Positions 1 to 10,301 of a stretch of DNA of 64,000 nt are shown piece by piece. The notes beneath the pieces were generated by a model. That model saw only the letters and a list, made by a program, of their open reading frames with translations, did not search any database and was not told where the DNA came from. The translations under genes were made by a program, and so were the position numbers. The stretch is from Epithemia pelagica. Its lineage: Eukaryota; Bacillariophyta; Bacillariophyceae; Surirellales; Surirellaceae. Positions within the stretch are counted from its first letter, which is position 1, and every line of letters begins with the position of its first letter. The DNA lies in the NCBI GenBank assembly GCA_946965045.2, contig OX337235.1, positions 2,923,928 through 2,987,927 on the forward strand, in the 5' to 3' direction.

Positions 1-450
1 GTAATGTACATCGTATTGTAGAAAGGAAAAGGGGGCTCCCTGCCTTTGTTATTGGTTGGTGACCTTGCTCCCGGTGCTCCCTAACCCCCAAACAGTTTTC
101 AGAACCACTTTTCCACCAACGTTCCGATTTCCCCCAAATCGAATTATTGTCCCCATGCGAGGAATCCTGGTTGGGAAGAATATTCAGCGAGATTCAAGTG
201 ACATTGATAATCGACCCAACAAACTTCGATGTACTCGTTTTCTTGGGCATCCTATGACCCAAGACGAAATGAGATCTGCGACCACCGTCTGTCATGACCA
301 GCACGGTCACACTTTCTAACTAAGGAGGGCTTAGCTTGAAAGGAATGACCAGGCTGGAGATTTAGAATTGCCTTGTAGCAGTTGATACACGATGTGTCAC
401 GCTACATTTCCGAAGGGATAAGTGGAAGTGCCGTATTGGTGGTATCTGCC
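1..450. other. Intergenic, no gene recognised
   Basis: Short open frames only, none with a recognisable domain. The last part is presumably the promoter and leader of the kinase gene that follows. The open frame of that kinase extends back to 382, but without an ATG before 451. Confidence 0.5.
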
Positions 451-2136
451 ATGTGCTTGGGCAGCGAAATCATACTTCGGCGCCCCCTTCCCACAAATAA
501 ACGACCAACCCAACTGCGAACCACGCTCCCTCCATGGATGTTTTCTCCGTACGCCCACGATAGCAACAACAACACCACTCATAGAATGCCGTTGCAAGTA
601 ATCATGAACAACAACCACATCAACAATCACAACAACGCCAGCTCCCATAGTGCTGGTGGTGGCAGTGAATGTTCATCTTCTTCCTGCTCCTACCGATGGT
701 CTTCCACATCGGCAAAACGCATGGCAGATTGCATCCACAATGAAGTTCGACAAATGGTGGGTTCCAGTCGTTTGGTCCGCAAAACGGGTGATATTGCCCT
801 CGTGACTCGCAATGAACTGGAAATGGGCGCTTTGCTGGGTAAGGGTGCCTTTTCCGAAGTACATGAAGTGGTTTTAACCAATGATCCCAACCGCAAACGG
901 TATGCCATGAAGCACCTGAAATTTAAGCTCATGACACAACCCGAAAACTTTCGCTTGGCGGCTTCGGAACTGGCTGCGGAAGCACACATGTTGGCCTCGT
1001 TTGACCACCCCAACATTTTGAAAATTCGGGGCTGGGCAGCAAATGGTGTTGCATCCTTTGTGGAAGGTGCTCATGATTCCTTCTTCCTTTTGTTGGACTG
1101 CCTCGATGAAACTCTGGATCAAAGAATATCGCAATGGAAAGCCGAAGAAGACTTTTTAAAGCGACGCTCGCAACAACAAATGGCCATGGGTGGTGCAGGT
1201 ATCATGGATATGTGGAGATGGATGAGTACGGCATCACAAGATGATCACCACCATCATCCACATTCACACCCAGCTAATTCCCGTAAAAGCGAAGAAGAAA
1301 TGCAACTATTGTTGGAAAAGTTTCAAGCCTGTGGGGAGATTGCCTCGGCCTTGGCCTATTTGCATGAATCGGGAGTGATATTTAGGGATTTGAAGCCCAA
1401 CAACATTGGTTTTTTAAATGGCCGAGTCCAGCTCTTTGATTTTGGCTTGAGTCGAGAACTTCCCAATTGTGATTTGAACGAACCATTTGAAATGTCAGGC
1501 AAGGTGGGGACCTTACGGTACATGGCGGTGGAAGTGGCAAGTCATTCCAACTACAATGTATCGGCGGATGTCTTTAGTTGGGCCATGGTAGCGTATGAGG
1601 TTTGGACGGGTACCAAACCTTTTGCTGGATGGACGAGAGAAATGCATGCCGATTTGGTGTGTCACCGAGGCATGCGGCCAGAATTGAATCAAGAAGATGG
1701 CGTCCCCTGTCGTATGCATCCATTAATGCGGGCCTGTTGGGATCAAGAACCAAGCAAGCGTCCACCTATGCGTGCTGTTGTGTCTCAAGTGGGGTATGTG
1801 TGGGACGATTTGCAACGTCAACATCAAGCACGACATGTGCATCCTCAACAACAGCAACCACAACACGCGCAACACGTGTTGGCTTGTCTACCACAACAAC
1901 GATCATCACAGGAACAACCATCTCAACCACAACAAGTAGCCTATCTTCCACAACAGCAACAGGCACACGTCTCGGCAGCTGCAGCAGCAGCAGCAAGTGC
2001 AAACAACAATGGAGTGACTGTGGAACTTCCCGACGACTTTATGGTCACTCGCAAAACATCGGTGCAATCCGAAAACTTCACGGCCGCTACCATGTCCCTT
2101 TCGGCCGAATCCATTTTGGATGATCTTCCTTATTAG
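451..2136 (+). CDS. Protein kinase, TKL-like
   Basis: Predicted serine/threonine (tyrosine-kinase-like) protein kinase of 561 aa. Start chosen at the first in-frame ATG (451); an ATG at 538 is also possible. The kinase domain begins near residue 125. The glycine loop GKGAFSEV lies at about 130-137, the ATP-binding lysine is K154 in YAMKH, the catalytic loop is IFRDLKPNN with D313, and the metal-binding DFG starts at D330. An activation-segment end GTLRYMAVEV follows, where most kinases have APE. The usual His of HRD is Phe here. A His-rich insert (DDHHHHPHSHP) lies inside the domain. The N-terminus is Asn/His/Ser-rich and the C-terminus Gln/Ala-rich, both low complexity. Substrate unknown. 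Kinase family membership is sure; subfamily is inference. Confidence 0.9.
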   Translation: MCLGSEIILRRPLPTNKRPTQLRTTLPPWMFSPYAHDSNNNTTHRMPLQVIMNNNHINNHNNASSHSAGGGSECSSSSCSYRWSSTSAKRMADCIHNEVRQMVGSSRLVRKTGDIALVTRNELEMGALLGKGAFSEVHEVVLTNDPNRKRYAMKHLKFKLMTQPENFRLAASELAAEAHMLASFDHPNILKIRGWAANGVASFVEGAHDSFFLLLDCLDETLDQRISQWKAEEDFLKRRSQQQMAMGGAGIMDMWRWMSTASQDDHHHHPHSHPANSRKSEEEMQLLLEKFQACGEIASALAYLHESGVIFRDLKPNNIGFLNGRVQLFDFGLSRELPNCDLNEPFEMSGKVGTLRYMAVEVASHSNYNVSADVFSWAMVAYEVWTGTKPFAGWTREMHADLVCHRGMRPELNQEDGVPCRMHPLMRACWDQEPSKRPPMRAVVSQVGYVWDDLQRQHQARHVHPQQQQPQHAQHVLACLPQQRSSQEQPSQPQQVAYLPQQQQAHVSAAAAAAASANNNGVTVELPDDFMVTRKTSVQSENFTAATMSLSAESILDDLPY

Positions 2137-2640
2137 TACATGATCCACGACTATCTCTAGGAAGATTCCATTCAAGAAGAAGAAGATAAACAAGACTTTT
2201 ACATTTGACTAGAGATTACTGGTCCATTGGAGGTGGTGTACACACTTGATCTTCCAATGGATACATAAAAACACATCTCATAAAAATGCAACTAGAAAGC
2301 AAGCTACTACAGATGGATTTATTTTTTCTTGTAGCATCAACCACAGTTGTTGAGAAATGACATGATCATGGAGAGCCTTCCTCCGTCTTCCAACTGTCAC
2401 GTGCCGGTATGGAGTTCCCGAAAATCTTAGACAAGCAGCTCAATGATCACTTCCCACCACAAAAGATCACCATGAATAGGTCTCGTGTGGTCTTCGCGAT
2501 GCACGCTTGATGTATGGAGGAATACTCAATCCCTTCCTACTCCAGAGCAAAGGACGATTCGCATGTACTACAGCCAGTTTGTAACAAAACAATTGAAGCC
2601 ATTGCATGTCTCGCTAGCTTGAATTATGATGAATATTACT
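2137..2640. other. Intergenic between convergent genes
   Basis: Contains the 3' ends of the kinase gene (plus) and the PEX4-like gene (minus), which converge here. No coding signal or repeat recognised. Confidence 0.5.
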
Positions 2641-3320
2641 TTACTCCAACATGGTAATGGGAGGCCAGGCAATAAAGTGAGCGTTTTCCACAGTGTACAT
2701 TTGCGCTGTTCCAAAAAAGGCATCTTGATCATTGCCGCGAATCATATTGCCCGCATCGCAATTCAATGGCGATTCCGCATCGGGATCGGACAAGAGAGCT
2801 AGGACTGCTCGACAGGCGGCTTGCAATCCCCAGGCTGGAGACCATTCCTTTTTCAATATATCAAGACAAATATCGCCGGTCCGAAAATGTACATTGGGAT
2901 GAAAAATCTAAAACAAAAAGTACCAGAAAGCAGCGTAAGATAAAAAAATTCAATCCCCAATGCGAGCCTAACAGCGAACCAATCAATTCAGGAATGGCTA
3001 TATTCCGAACTCACTTTGGTAACAAATCGAATGGTCGGTGGGGCTAGAGGATAATCCATACCACATCTTATATCCAGCTGAAAGACACCTCCTTCGTACG
3101 GTGTATCGGCGGGTCCTCGAATCCATCCTTTCCATAGCAGCATATTGTCTGGATTTACTTGCAACAGAATATCATCGTCCACTTCATGGTTGGTGGTGCC
3201 GGTACTGCTGCTGGACCCATTTTGTTTGGCGGCGTATTGTTTTGCCTGCTGCTTCAGAACCTGTAGCTCCTTCCGCAGCCGTTTTGATGCCGCTAATGAT
3301 GATACCGACGAACCGGACAT
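2641..3320 (-). CDS. PEX4: Ubiquitin-conjugating enzyme E2, PEX4 type
   Basis: Two exons: 3015-3320 and 2641-2907, with a 107-bp intron (2908-3014) that has a GTGAGT donor and a TTTTAG acceptor; the phase is 0 and the join gives RFVTK followed by IFHPNV. The product is 190 aa. It has the E2 fold signature PPTIRFVTK, the HPN motif at 105-107 and the catalytic cysteine C116 in TGDICLDIL. The wording around the cysteine and the later stretch SPLNCDAGN match plant UBC21/PEX4, the peroxisomal E2 that monoubiquitinates the import receptor PEX5 for its recycling. That role is known for the family and inferred here. The N-terminus has an extra Ser/Thr-rich insert (about 35-43). No membrane anchor, as expected since PEX4 is held by PEX22. 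Confidence 0.85.
2908..3014 (-). other. Intron of PEX4-like gene
   Basis: GTGAGT donor and TTTTAG acceptor on the minus strand; removing it joins two parts of the E2 domain in frame. Confidence 0.85.
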
Positions 3321-3770
3321 TGCTCTCGTCTATCAGTTTGCTCTGCTTCTCTGTATTCTGTTGAGCGTTCTCACGATCCCGTCTTGGTGTTGCTTTGTTG
3401 CGTCTCGCTTCTCGCTTTGTTGTTGGCGGCGCAGAATTTCGCCGCCTTTTAATAGTCTGTGGGTCGCCTTAAACGACTTCCTTTGAAGTGCGACCGTCCA
3501 AAATTCAAACTCTCTCTTCTTCAATGTGACGATGATGTCAGAGCGGAGGGATTGGCAACATTGACACCCACCAATTCTTTGCAAATACCACCAATCCTCA
3601 ATCAAGAGACGGTCTTGGCAGATTGAATCTTTGACTCTAGGAACAAACTCGACAAGGGAAACAGATCGACTCTCTTCTTCTACTCAAAAGAAACCGGAGG
3701 ACCGGAGGACCGCATTCTTGAACGGCGAGACTGGTAAAAGTGAAACCTTGATTTTCCAACCACGACGAAT
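3321..3770. promoter_or_regulatory. Shared intergenic region of divergent genes
   Basis: 450 bp between the PEX4-like gene (minus) and the DUF1279 gene (plus). It must hold both promoters; no specific element recognised. Short open frames in it carry no known domain. Confidence 0.4.
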
Positions 3771-3827
3771 TTGAGACGTTTTCGACACATTCCGACACTT
3801 TTTTCATCGATTCCGAAAATCAACTAC

Positions 3828-4379
3828 ATGAAGGGTGATATCATGAGAGTCAGTTCCATGCTTCTCTACCTGATTTTGATGGCATTCACGGACAATGCCG
3901 TCGCCTTTGTCGTATCGCCGACAGTGGTTGCTCGCGGTTCGACCGAGACTGGCTCGAATCGGTGGACGCACTTTGCCTCGTCGTCGCCCAACGACACGGA
4001 AGAGACCACCAAAAAATATGGATTGGAAGCTGGTTTGTTCAAGTCGTTGCAACAAGATGATGGTGGTGAATCGGCCAAATCGCTGCTGAAAAAATATGGC
4101 ATTGCCTATTTGGCAACGAGTATTCCCTTGGCTCTGGTGAGCTTTATTATTTGTTATTTGTTGGTGGATAACGGCATTGACGTTGCCGCCCTATTGGCCA
4201 AGGTGGGTATTGTACAAGCGGAAAATTCTGAGGTGGCCAGTAAGGCGGGAACCTTTGCCATTGCCTACGCTGCGCACAAGGCTGCCTCGCCCATTCGATT
4301 TCCACCCACGGTTCTGTTGACACCGGTTGTGGCCAAATTGATTGGTAAGGAGCCGGAGGAAGAAGCTGTGGAATCCTAG
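3828..4379 (+). CDS. DUF1279 (FAM210-like) membrane protein, plastid type
   Basis: 183 aa if started at the ATG at 3828; the frame is open from an ATG-like start at 3771 (202 aa), and an ATG at 3843 is another option. The N-terminus is a hydrophobic signal segment (MRVSSMLLYLILMAF) ending in NAVAF-VV, close to the ASAFAP plastid-import motif of diatoms. The mature part is a DUF1279 domain: KSLLKKYGIAYLATSI, a first membrane segment (about residues 97-117), then AGTFAIAYAAHKAASPIRFP and a second hydrophobic stretch ending in KLIGK. DUF1279 proteins are organelle membrane proteins of unclear function. Assignment to the family is strong; plastid location is inferred from the leader. Confidence 0.8.
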   Translation: MKGDIMRVSSMLLYLILMAFTDNAVAFVVSPTVVARGSTETGSNRWTHFASSSPNDTEETTKKYGLEAGLFKSLQQDDGGESAKSLLKKYGIAYLATSIPLALVSFIICYLLVDNGIDVAALLAKVGIVQAENSEVASKAGTFAIAYAAHKAASPIRFPPTVLLTPVVAKLIGKEPEEEAVES

Positions 4380-5184
4380 AGGGCGCCCGTTCATTGTCAC
4401 GCTAGATTGGATTGGTTTTTGGAGCAGGTGTGAGGATTCTGAAACGAATTCCAAAATACTCGTATCGATATATATGTAAACTGGATGATGTGGGAGATGG
4501 AATCCTGGTCAATGAAATGGGGTAGCAATGCATTGTCGAGGTATGGGCAATCACTGTGGAGGAAGTTTCGACCGAACAAGCAATTGAAATTAGAAAGAAT
4601 GTTTCTGTAGAGATTATTATTGTTAACGTTACGTAGGATTGTGTGTTTGTGCAGATGAACAAGCAGATATGAAAGCCTTTCGCTCTGATGACAAGAACGG
4701 CTAGTTACGCACACGGCTAGTGGCAGGCGGTACCAACAAGTATATAGGAAGTGTACTTTGAAATCTGGAGAATGGCAAAGTTCTCAAAACTGTTCTATAG
4801 AGGGAAATTAACTCTAAGTCTCGATGGACTGCTCACTAACAGGAGTACCGGCAAAAGTCGGGATAACGCAGAACTTTACTGCGGAATGCGGCATGCCAAA
4901 CATGTTGTGACACTCGAATCACTGCTCTACGAATACGGCAGTAGATGCGTCCAGGCCGAGGGAATGGATCAGTCGTGCAAACCTGCAGAGATCTCGTCGT
5001 GCGAATCATCACCTTAGGACGACCAGGGCTTGATGATTGATGATAGCAACAAGCGTTTCGCAACCACGTGCAGCGATTGATGGACTCGAGCCACGCGTAT
5101 GGTTGACGGGATAGTCCTTTTAATGCTTGAAAGCGTGTCATCATCCTCCACGCACTGCATGAAACGGTTTTCCATGCAAGTCCA
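4380..5184. other. Intergenic, nothing recognised
   Basis: About 800 bp with only short open frames on both strands (for example minus-strand frames at 4397-4714 and 4836-5195) without domains or homologues I recognise. Confidence 0.4.
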
Positions 5185-5922
5185 TTACTCGACACTACTC
5201 ACGGAGCATTCGGAAAATTGTTCAGGAATCGAAGCCAGACGCGCTGCTAATCGATAGGCGCCTTGGGAGGAGACCGAAGAAGAGGATGAGGAATACATGG
5301 GTCGTCGCCGCCGCCCCGAATGGAAACCAACGTCCTTGTCCGTCGAAAAGGGCGCTCCTGCCGACGATGAAGACAATACATCATTTTCGGACAACGATCG
5401 TGTCGAGCATGTGGTTGACATGCCAGAGGCAGTCTCGGGTGGCGATTGTTCCCCCATTGATGATGGTACTCGTTTTGCGCCAACGCATGCATCGGTTTCG
5501 TGAATGGTTGGAGCCATGGATCGATTTCGTGGTCGTTTGACTAAACAAAAGCCCATTCGTCGGGAGCGCGAAACGGTTGTACTTGTCGAAGCACCACTGT
5601 TGCGTCGTGGAGATCGACGAAAACGGCCACCTCCACGAAGACGATCTGCTGGTGTGATCCTCAACGACAAGGAGGTTGCGGCGTTGGGACTGGTACTACC
5701 AGAATTCATGTCGTTACTGATGTGGTTGTTGTTGTTGATGGTACCAATTCCAGTGGGCGAATAAAGAGCAACCCCAGCAAAAACGACAATGAGCAGTGAG
5801 GCAAACGCATTGTCCCAGGACCATATGGGCCGTATCAAAAAGGAGAATGCCGTGTTCCACCAACCGGTCTCCGCATTAGACGACGGCAAACTGAACAAAG
5901 CAAACACAGAAGACGACGACAT
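5185..5922 (-). CDS. Hypothetical protein with N-terminal membrane segments
   Basis: 245 aa, not recognised. It begins at a true ATG. Residues 1-18 are hydrophobic (SVFALFSLPSSNAETG) and residues about 38-56 form a clear membrane segment (AFASLLIVVFAGVALYS). The rest is Ser/Arg-rich and probably disordered, with RLRGGGRFRRSPRR near residue 95 and several poly-Ser runs. The open frame is long for the base composition, but low complexity lowers certainty. An opposite-strand frame overlaps its 5' half and is taken as a shadow. Confidence 0.5.
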   Translation of the reverse strand: MSSSSVFALFSLPSSNAETGWWNTAFSFLIRPIWSWDNAFASLLIVVFAGVALYSPTGIGTINNNNHISNDMNSGSTSPNAATSLSLRITPADRLRGGGRFRRSPRRNSGASTSTTVSRSRRMGFCLVKRPRNRSMAPTIHETDACVGAKRVPSSMGEQSPPETASGMSTTCSTRSLSENDVLSSSSAGAPFSTDKDVGFHSGRRRRPMYSSSSSSVSSQGAYRLAARLASIPEQFSECSVSSVE

Positions 5923-6556
5923 GATGCTTCTACACCCAGAGATTGTGTGTGGATTATTTGTTGTGTGTGTAGTTTGGAATGCTTTTGGCGTGTTGGAGCG
6001 TTTTTACTCGATCGTGGATGCAACACAAGAAATGGTTAGGAGAGAGAGAGAGAGGGGAGTGTCGCGTGCTATGCGGTCTTGTTGCGTGTTGGTGTGGCCG
6101 TGTTCGTTGTTTCAGCCGGCGGATTCCTTTGTTCGACAATGTTCCTTTCTCACACCTCACGCCAATTCGCACGTGTGGATGACTGGCTGGCGTGACGAGA
6201 AGCTGTCGGTGTACACATTTCCGTAGACAGGGAACTCAAACCGGCCACCACTGTCATGGGGCAATACAATTTTATTGGCTGTGTGACATTCCAATTTCCC
6301 TAACTATTTTTAACACTTAAGATGCTAAGCATTTAAGTGGCCACTCAGCCTCCAATAGATTCCGCACCTTGCAGGCGCGCTCAAAAATGGAAGTGCGCTT
6401 CCCCCAAGAAACGAGAAAACCACCCGGAGGTTCAAAACTGTTTCTGAGGAAAAATCGGTTCTGTGGTTTCTGGTTTCTGGTATCTTTCGTTTTCCGTTGT
6501 GTCGCTTCTTTGGCGTCAACCACAGACACAGACGCGATTGGAAGATTCTCGGGACC
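5923..6556. other. Intergenic; GA-rich tract
   Basis: Contains a short (GA)n tract near 6038-6056. It holds upstream sequence of two divergent genes. No further feature recognised. Confidence 0.4.
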
Positions 6557-8293
6557 ATGGCAAGCTCTTCTCCACAAGACGGTTCATCTCCTCCTGCACC
6601 ACCAATTCCTCAGGAGGAAGAGGAGCTGCAGCTTTTGTCGCCGCTTCAGTCCGCCTGGTCCTACTATCTTAGTCGATTGCAAGATCTGGAAGAGGAACGT
6701 GTCTTGTACTTGTCCAAGGTGGAATTGACAGGTTGGGCACTGGAACACTTGTATCAATGGATTCAAACTGTGGATCCCAGTCAACGACCAACCACTTTGC
6801 ATCTTGGAGGAGGTATTGTGTTTGAAGAGACTTCAGCCGAGCATCCGGACTGGACGACATTGCTGCAAAAACTATTCCAGAATGGAATCCTTCATCTCAA
6901 GCTCTCGAAGGCACCCGAGGAACATGTAGGGACCTCGTCCCTGTTGGAATACCAACCGTTGTTGCAGTTTCTCAAGGAACAATCGAATCAGTTGAAACTA
7001 AGGACATTGGAGCTTCGCTTTTTGAGGTTTCCAATCGAAGAAGGATCGAGATTGTTTGACCTGGTATCGTGTAGTTGCCATCATCTCCGATTGGTCAGTT
7101 GCTTGGTGGAATCGGCCACCTCTTTTGAACAACGGGTCCCGACAATTGATAGTTCCCCCTTTGAGGGTCCGTCTCGTGTGGAAATTTTGGGAGGATATCT
7201 CATGAACACAGCCTCCTTTTTGACGGTCATGACGCAACGGTGGATCCATCCACGGTTGTCACGACTCCATGTTCATAGTCGAAATCCAAACATACTGGCA
7301 ACCTTGATTCCACTCCTTAAACGCCAAGTGAGTGGACGAACCTTGATTGAGCTCAAACTAGAAGGTGTCCGGTTCGATGCCCGATCCGAATCGGAATGGA
7401 TGTCCTTTTGCAACGTCTTGCAATCTCTGTCGGACCCTGACCAAGACGGTTGTTTGGAACGAGTCGATCTGACGGGATGCACTCTCACGAGTTTGTCCAA
7501 GGCTGTGCAGTTGATGCAATCGATTCGGTGGTGTCGATTCGTTACCTTGGAGGAACTGGGATTTTGGGGCGACAGAAATCTTCAAAAGGAAGACTTGGCT
7601 CGTTTCCTCATGTTGTTTGCCTCTCAAAAGCTGAGTTCCCGAAACCATGTCTTGAATGAGGCAATGCAAATGCCATATAATATCATGACGGAAGAATTAA
7701 ACATCTCCTGTTGCAAAGCCAAGGATTTTGAGGCAGGATTGATCATGTTGGTCTTGGCAGCAGGGGGGAATACGACGTTGCGGAACTTGGACATTAGTTC
7801 GAATGGGCATTTCGATTGGGAACAACAACAAGGGGGGACATGCCCGTCGGAATGGCCGAATTGCCTGTCCTTCATTCATTACTTGACATCACTCAAGCTT
7901 CCCTTCATGTCTTTGTGCCCATCTGAGGCACCACAGTTCTTGGTGGATTTAGAGCGCAACTTAAGTCTCCTGCATGTGGAAGTGGATGGATGGATCAAGG
8001 ACAACAACAGCAACAACAACAACAACGTGGAGGCGGAAGGAAATACTGCCATGACAAAGATGGAATGCCAAGAATGGTTGGATGCTATATTGGTTCGAAA
8101 TCGTGGAATTGCCTTGGCCCGATCCATGGTTGAAAAACTCATGGTGATTGAAAACAAGTCCCTGGCTCGTGCTCTGTGGCCCAGACTTTTGGAACGGTTG
8201 TGGAAGTACAACCGTCACACGAGCACTCGAGGAAGGGGCAAAGCTTCCGCCTGTTTTTTGTTTCTGCGAGGAATGGAACATGGCAGACAATGA
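6557..8293 (+). CDS. Hypothetical LRR-like protein
   Basis: 578 aa from the ATG at 6557 (MASSSPQDG), the first ATG in a frame open from 6497. Periodic leucine patterns such as LKLRTLELRFLRF, LERVDLTGCTLTSL, LEELGFWGDRNL and LRNLDISSNGHF suggest an irregular leucine-rich-repeat fold of the ribonuclease-inhibitor type, which usually serves protein binding. A poly-Asn run (NNSNNNNN) near residue 500 comes from AAC repeats at about 8003-8028. No enzyme motif and no membrane segment. Diatoms carry many such LRR-like proteins; partner and role unknown. Confidence 0.65.
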   Translation: MASSSPQDGSSPPAPPIPQEEEELQLLSPLQSAWSYYLSRLQDLEEERVLYLSKVELTGWALEHLYQWIQTVDPSQRPTTLHLGGGIVFEETSAEHPDWTTLLQKLFQNGILHLKLSKAPEEHVGTSSLLEYQPLLQFLKEQSNQLKLRTLELRFLRFPIEEGSRLFDLVSCSCHHLRLVSCLVESATSFEQRVPTIDSSPFEGPSRVEILGGYLMNTASFLTVMTQRWIHPRLSRLHVHSRNPNILATLIPLLKRQVSGRTLIELKLEGVRFDARSESEWMSFCNVLQSLSDPDQDGCLERVDLTGCTLTSLSKAVQLMQSIRWCRFVTLEELGFWGDRNLQKEDLARFLMLFASQKLSSRNHVLNEAMQMPYNIMTEELNISCCKAKDFEAGLIMLVLAAGGNTTLRNLDISSNGHFDWEQQQGGTCPSEWPNCLSFIHYLTSLKLPFMSLCPSEAPQFLVDLERNLSLLHVEVDGWIKDNNSNNNNNVEAEGNTAMTKMECQEWLDAILVRNRGIALARSMVEKLMVIENKSLARALWPRLLERLWKYNRHTSTRGRGKASACFLFLRGMEHGRQ

Positions 8294-8695
8294 TGCGGTA
8301 CTGCCCCTTCTGCCCCCTGTCAGCTGGTCACATGTCACACAAAGTAGCCTGGCTTCGACAAGCACACAATCCCAGTAGGCAGAGGAACGAGCTCCACCTA
8401 TAGAGGAAGTACAAGCCCTCTGTCGACGCAAACCGCATACAAAGAAAAACACCACGAGGACCTTTGGTTGGTAGGATGGTGGTCGAAATTCTTACGACGG
8501 TATTTTCTAGTAGCATAGACGAGTCTACAATAGTTTATTTCTTCCGCGCTCCTCACCACAGAGCTAGCTAGTTGCAAACGAGTGGTACTTTTGGCTGAAT
8601 AGAGGTTCCCGGTGAGCATGACGACTATCATTTTTGGATTGCTATTCGCATGGTGGGAACCGTTCCCGTTTTTTCGTTTGTTCTTGTCCTGGCAA
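8294..8695. other. Intergenic between convergent genes
   Basis: Holds 3' flanks of the LRR-like gene and of the ferredoxin-domain gene. A long minus-strand frame that starts inside the latter gene reaches to 8398, but it is a shadow. Confidence 0.4.
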
Positions 8696-9910
8696 CTACA
8701 ATTCTGCTTGCTTTTCCAAGCTTTTACGTTCGCGTTCCAATTGTCGTCGTTGTCGTTTTTCCAGTCGTAGTTTTTCCTTGTGTTCAAATTCGGGATTTTT
8801 GCCCACACCGTACATGGGACAATTGCGACACCCGCGACTGGGACAATTGTTGCATCGAGGGGCGGAATTGCCCGAAATCTTTTGTGGTCCGGTAAAGCCC
8901 TGGCCGGTATTGCTGATATTGTCGCTTTGATTGACGAGACGCGCCTTGAAATTAATGTTTTGACCTCGGCGTTCCTTTTCCAATTCGACCAATTCTTCGT
9001 AGGGGACGTAGTGGATGCAGTCGACGGGACAGGTTTCAATGGCAATCTGAATGGTTTCGTCGTCGTCCCCCCATTGTTGAAAGACACGCGCACGGCCGTG
9101 TTCGGAGTGCATAAAAAAGGTAGATTGAGCCACCATGGCACAATTGGTACACCCAATACAGGTGACTTCATCCACATAAACCATTTGACTGCGAATCGGT
9201 TGATCCGTGTCAGGATCCTTGGCTACACGAGTATGCGATTCGACCGTTTCCAAGTCGACTTGGTCCCAGCTATCGTAGACAGATTGTCGATAGGTTTGCA
9301 AGGCAGCCGTTTCTTCGGTATCTTCCAGGGATGTGTCAGTGGCGACGCCCAAGGTAGCAGCAATGACTTCTGGTGAAAATTGGTATTCTTCCATTTTACG
9401 TAACATGTCGGCTCGTTCTCCTTCCTTTTGATTGAATTGAACTTCTTCGGCTGACAAATTGGCCAAGGTTTCCAGCCAGGCATTGGATTCGGCATCTTCG
9501 TCCGTAGCGTCATCTTGTTGGTTGTTGGAAGAGGACTCTACCATTGTTGCATCCTCCGCAGACGGCTCAAAGGCCGACCAAAAAGAGCCATCTTGTTTGG
9601 CTTCCATGACCGACATCCAATCTTGCGGTGAATTCGTATTGGTATTGCTATTGCTAGAAGCATCACTGGAATAATACTTCCAGGAGGTGTCGTCTCCGGT
9701 ATACGCATCATTATCATTGTTGTTGTTGCTGCTGTACAAGGGCATGGTCCTACCCAAAGGACCAGACGTCGTCACAAAGGACGGAGATTGTTTCGTGGAA
9801 TAAGAGGCCGTTGTCCAGGCGAGTGATTCTCTACAGGCAATGCACACCAGCAGCAAACTGGTCCAAAATGACAGGGAAAGGAGCGGAGGAGAAGGTCCCA
9901 TTTTCATCAT
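8696..9910 (-). CDS. 4Fe-4S ferredoxin-domain protein, secretory/plastid leader
   Basis: 404 aa from the ATG at 9910. The N-terminus (MMKMGPSPP, then LLSLSFWTSLLLVCIAC to about residue 30) is a signal peptide, followed by an Asn/Ser-rich linker. The ferredoxin domain has C251-IG-C254-TN-C257 and a distal C294-P, enough for one [4Fe-4S] cluster; C298 follows in PVDC. The sequence around it (VYVDEVTCIGCTNC and ETCPVDCIHYVPYEEL) matches the ferredoxin half of plant plastid DnaJ-ferredoxin proteins, but there is no J domain here. Near the C-terminus is a second cysteine cluster, CNNCPSRGCRNC, of zinc-ribbon look, then a basic Arg/Lys-rich tail. Likely an electron-transfer or Fe-S scaffold protein of the plastid (inference). 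Confidence 0.8.
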   Translation of the reverse strand: MMKMGPSPPLLSLSFWTSLLLVCIACRESLAWTTASYSTKQSPSFVTTSGPLGRTMPLYSSNNNNDNDAYTGDDTSWKYYSSDASSNSNTNTNSPQDWMSVMEAKQDGSFWSAFEPSAEDATMVESSSNNQQDDATDEDAESNAWLETLANLSAEEVQFNQKEGERADMLRKMEEYQFSPEVIAATLGVATDTSLEDTEETAALQTYRQSVYDSWDQVDLETVESHTRVAKDPDTDQPIRSQMVYVDEVTCIGCTNCAMVAQSTFFMHSEHGRARVFQQWGDDDETIQIAIETCPVDCIHYVPYEELVELEKERRGQNINFKARLVNQSDNISNTGQGFTGPQKISGNSAPRCNNCPSRGCRNCPMYGVGKNPEFEHKEKLRLEKRQRRQLERERKSLEKQAEL

Positions 9911-10274
9911 GCAGATTGCGCTTGCAGTCAATGAATGTTACGGTAACCGCCTCTCCAGTCAAGATAAAATGTTGCTTTACACGTTCTTGTAGCAGCAATA
10001 GTGAAACAAGTCAAAGTTCACTTTTGAAGTGTTGAAAGGTCGAAAGCCGAAAACAATGAGTCCTTGAAAAACCCACCCAACAGGAGACGAGGAGTGTGGC
10101 CGTGCATGTCCTTTCCTCTTCCATGCGGTTTCTGGCCTCTGTTCTATTGGAAAAAAAGGGACCATGGTCGTATGTCCCTGTGTGTCTTTGAAGAAACGAC
10201 AGCCGGTGGGCACCATCATGGCGTGAGAACTCCGAGGTTCCGAATGGCACGTCATGTTGTTCTCCACGTCACTA

Positions 10275-10301
10275 TTTTATGCGACCAAGGGTCGCATAAA
10301 A
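10275..10301. repeat. Perfect 12-bp inverted repeat
   Basis: Arms TTTTATGCGACC and GGTCGCATAAAA around the loop AAG. It lies about 365 bp upstream of the ferredoxin-domain gene, outside any coding frame. Could be a terminator-like hairpin or a protein-binding palindrome. Confidence 0.8.

Noticed and set aside
8398-9177. 259-aa minus-strand open frame
   Set aside because: Overlaps the ferredoxin-domain gene in another frame, is Lys/Asn-biased without domain, while the other frame has conserved Cys motifs.
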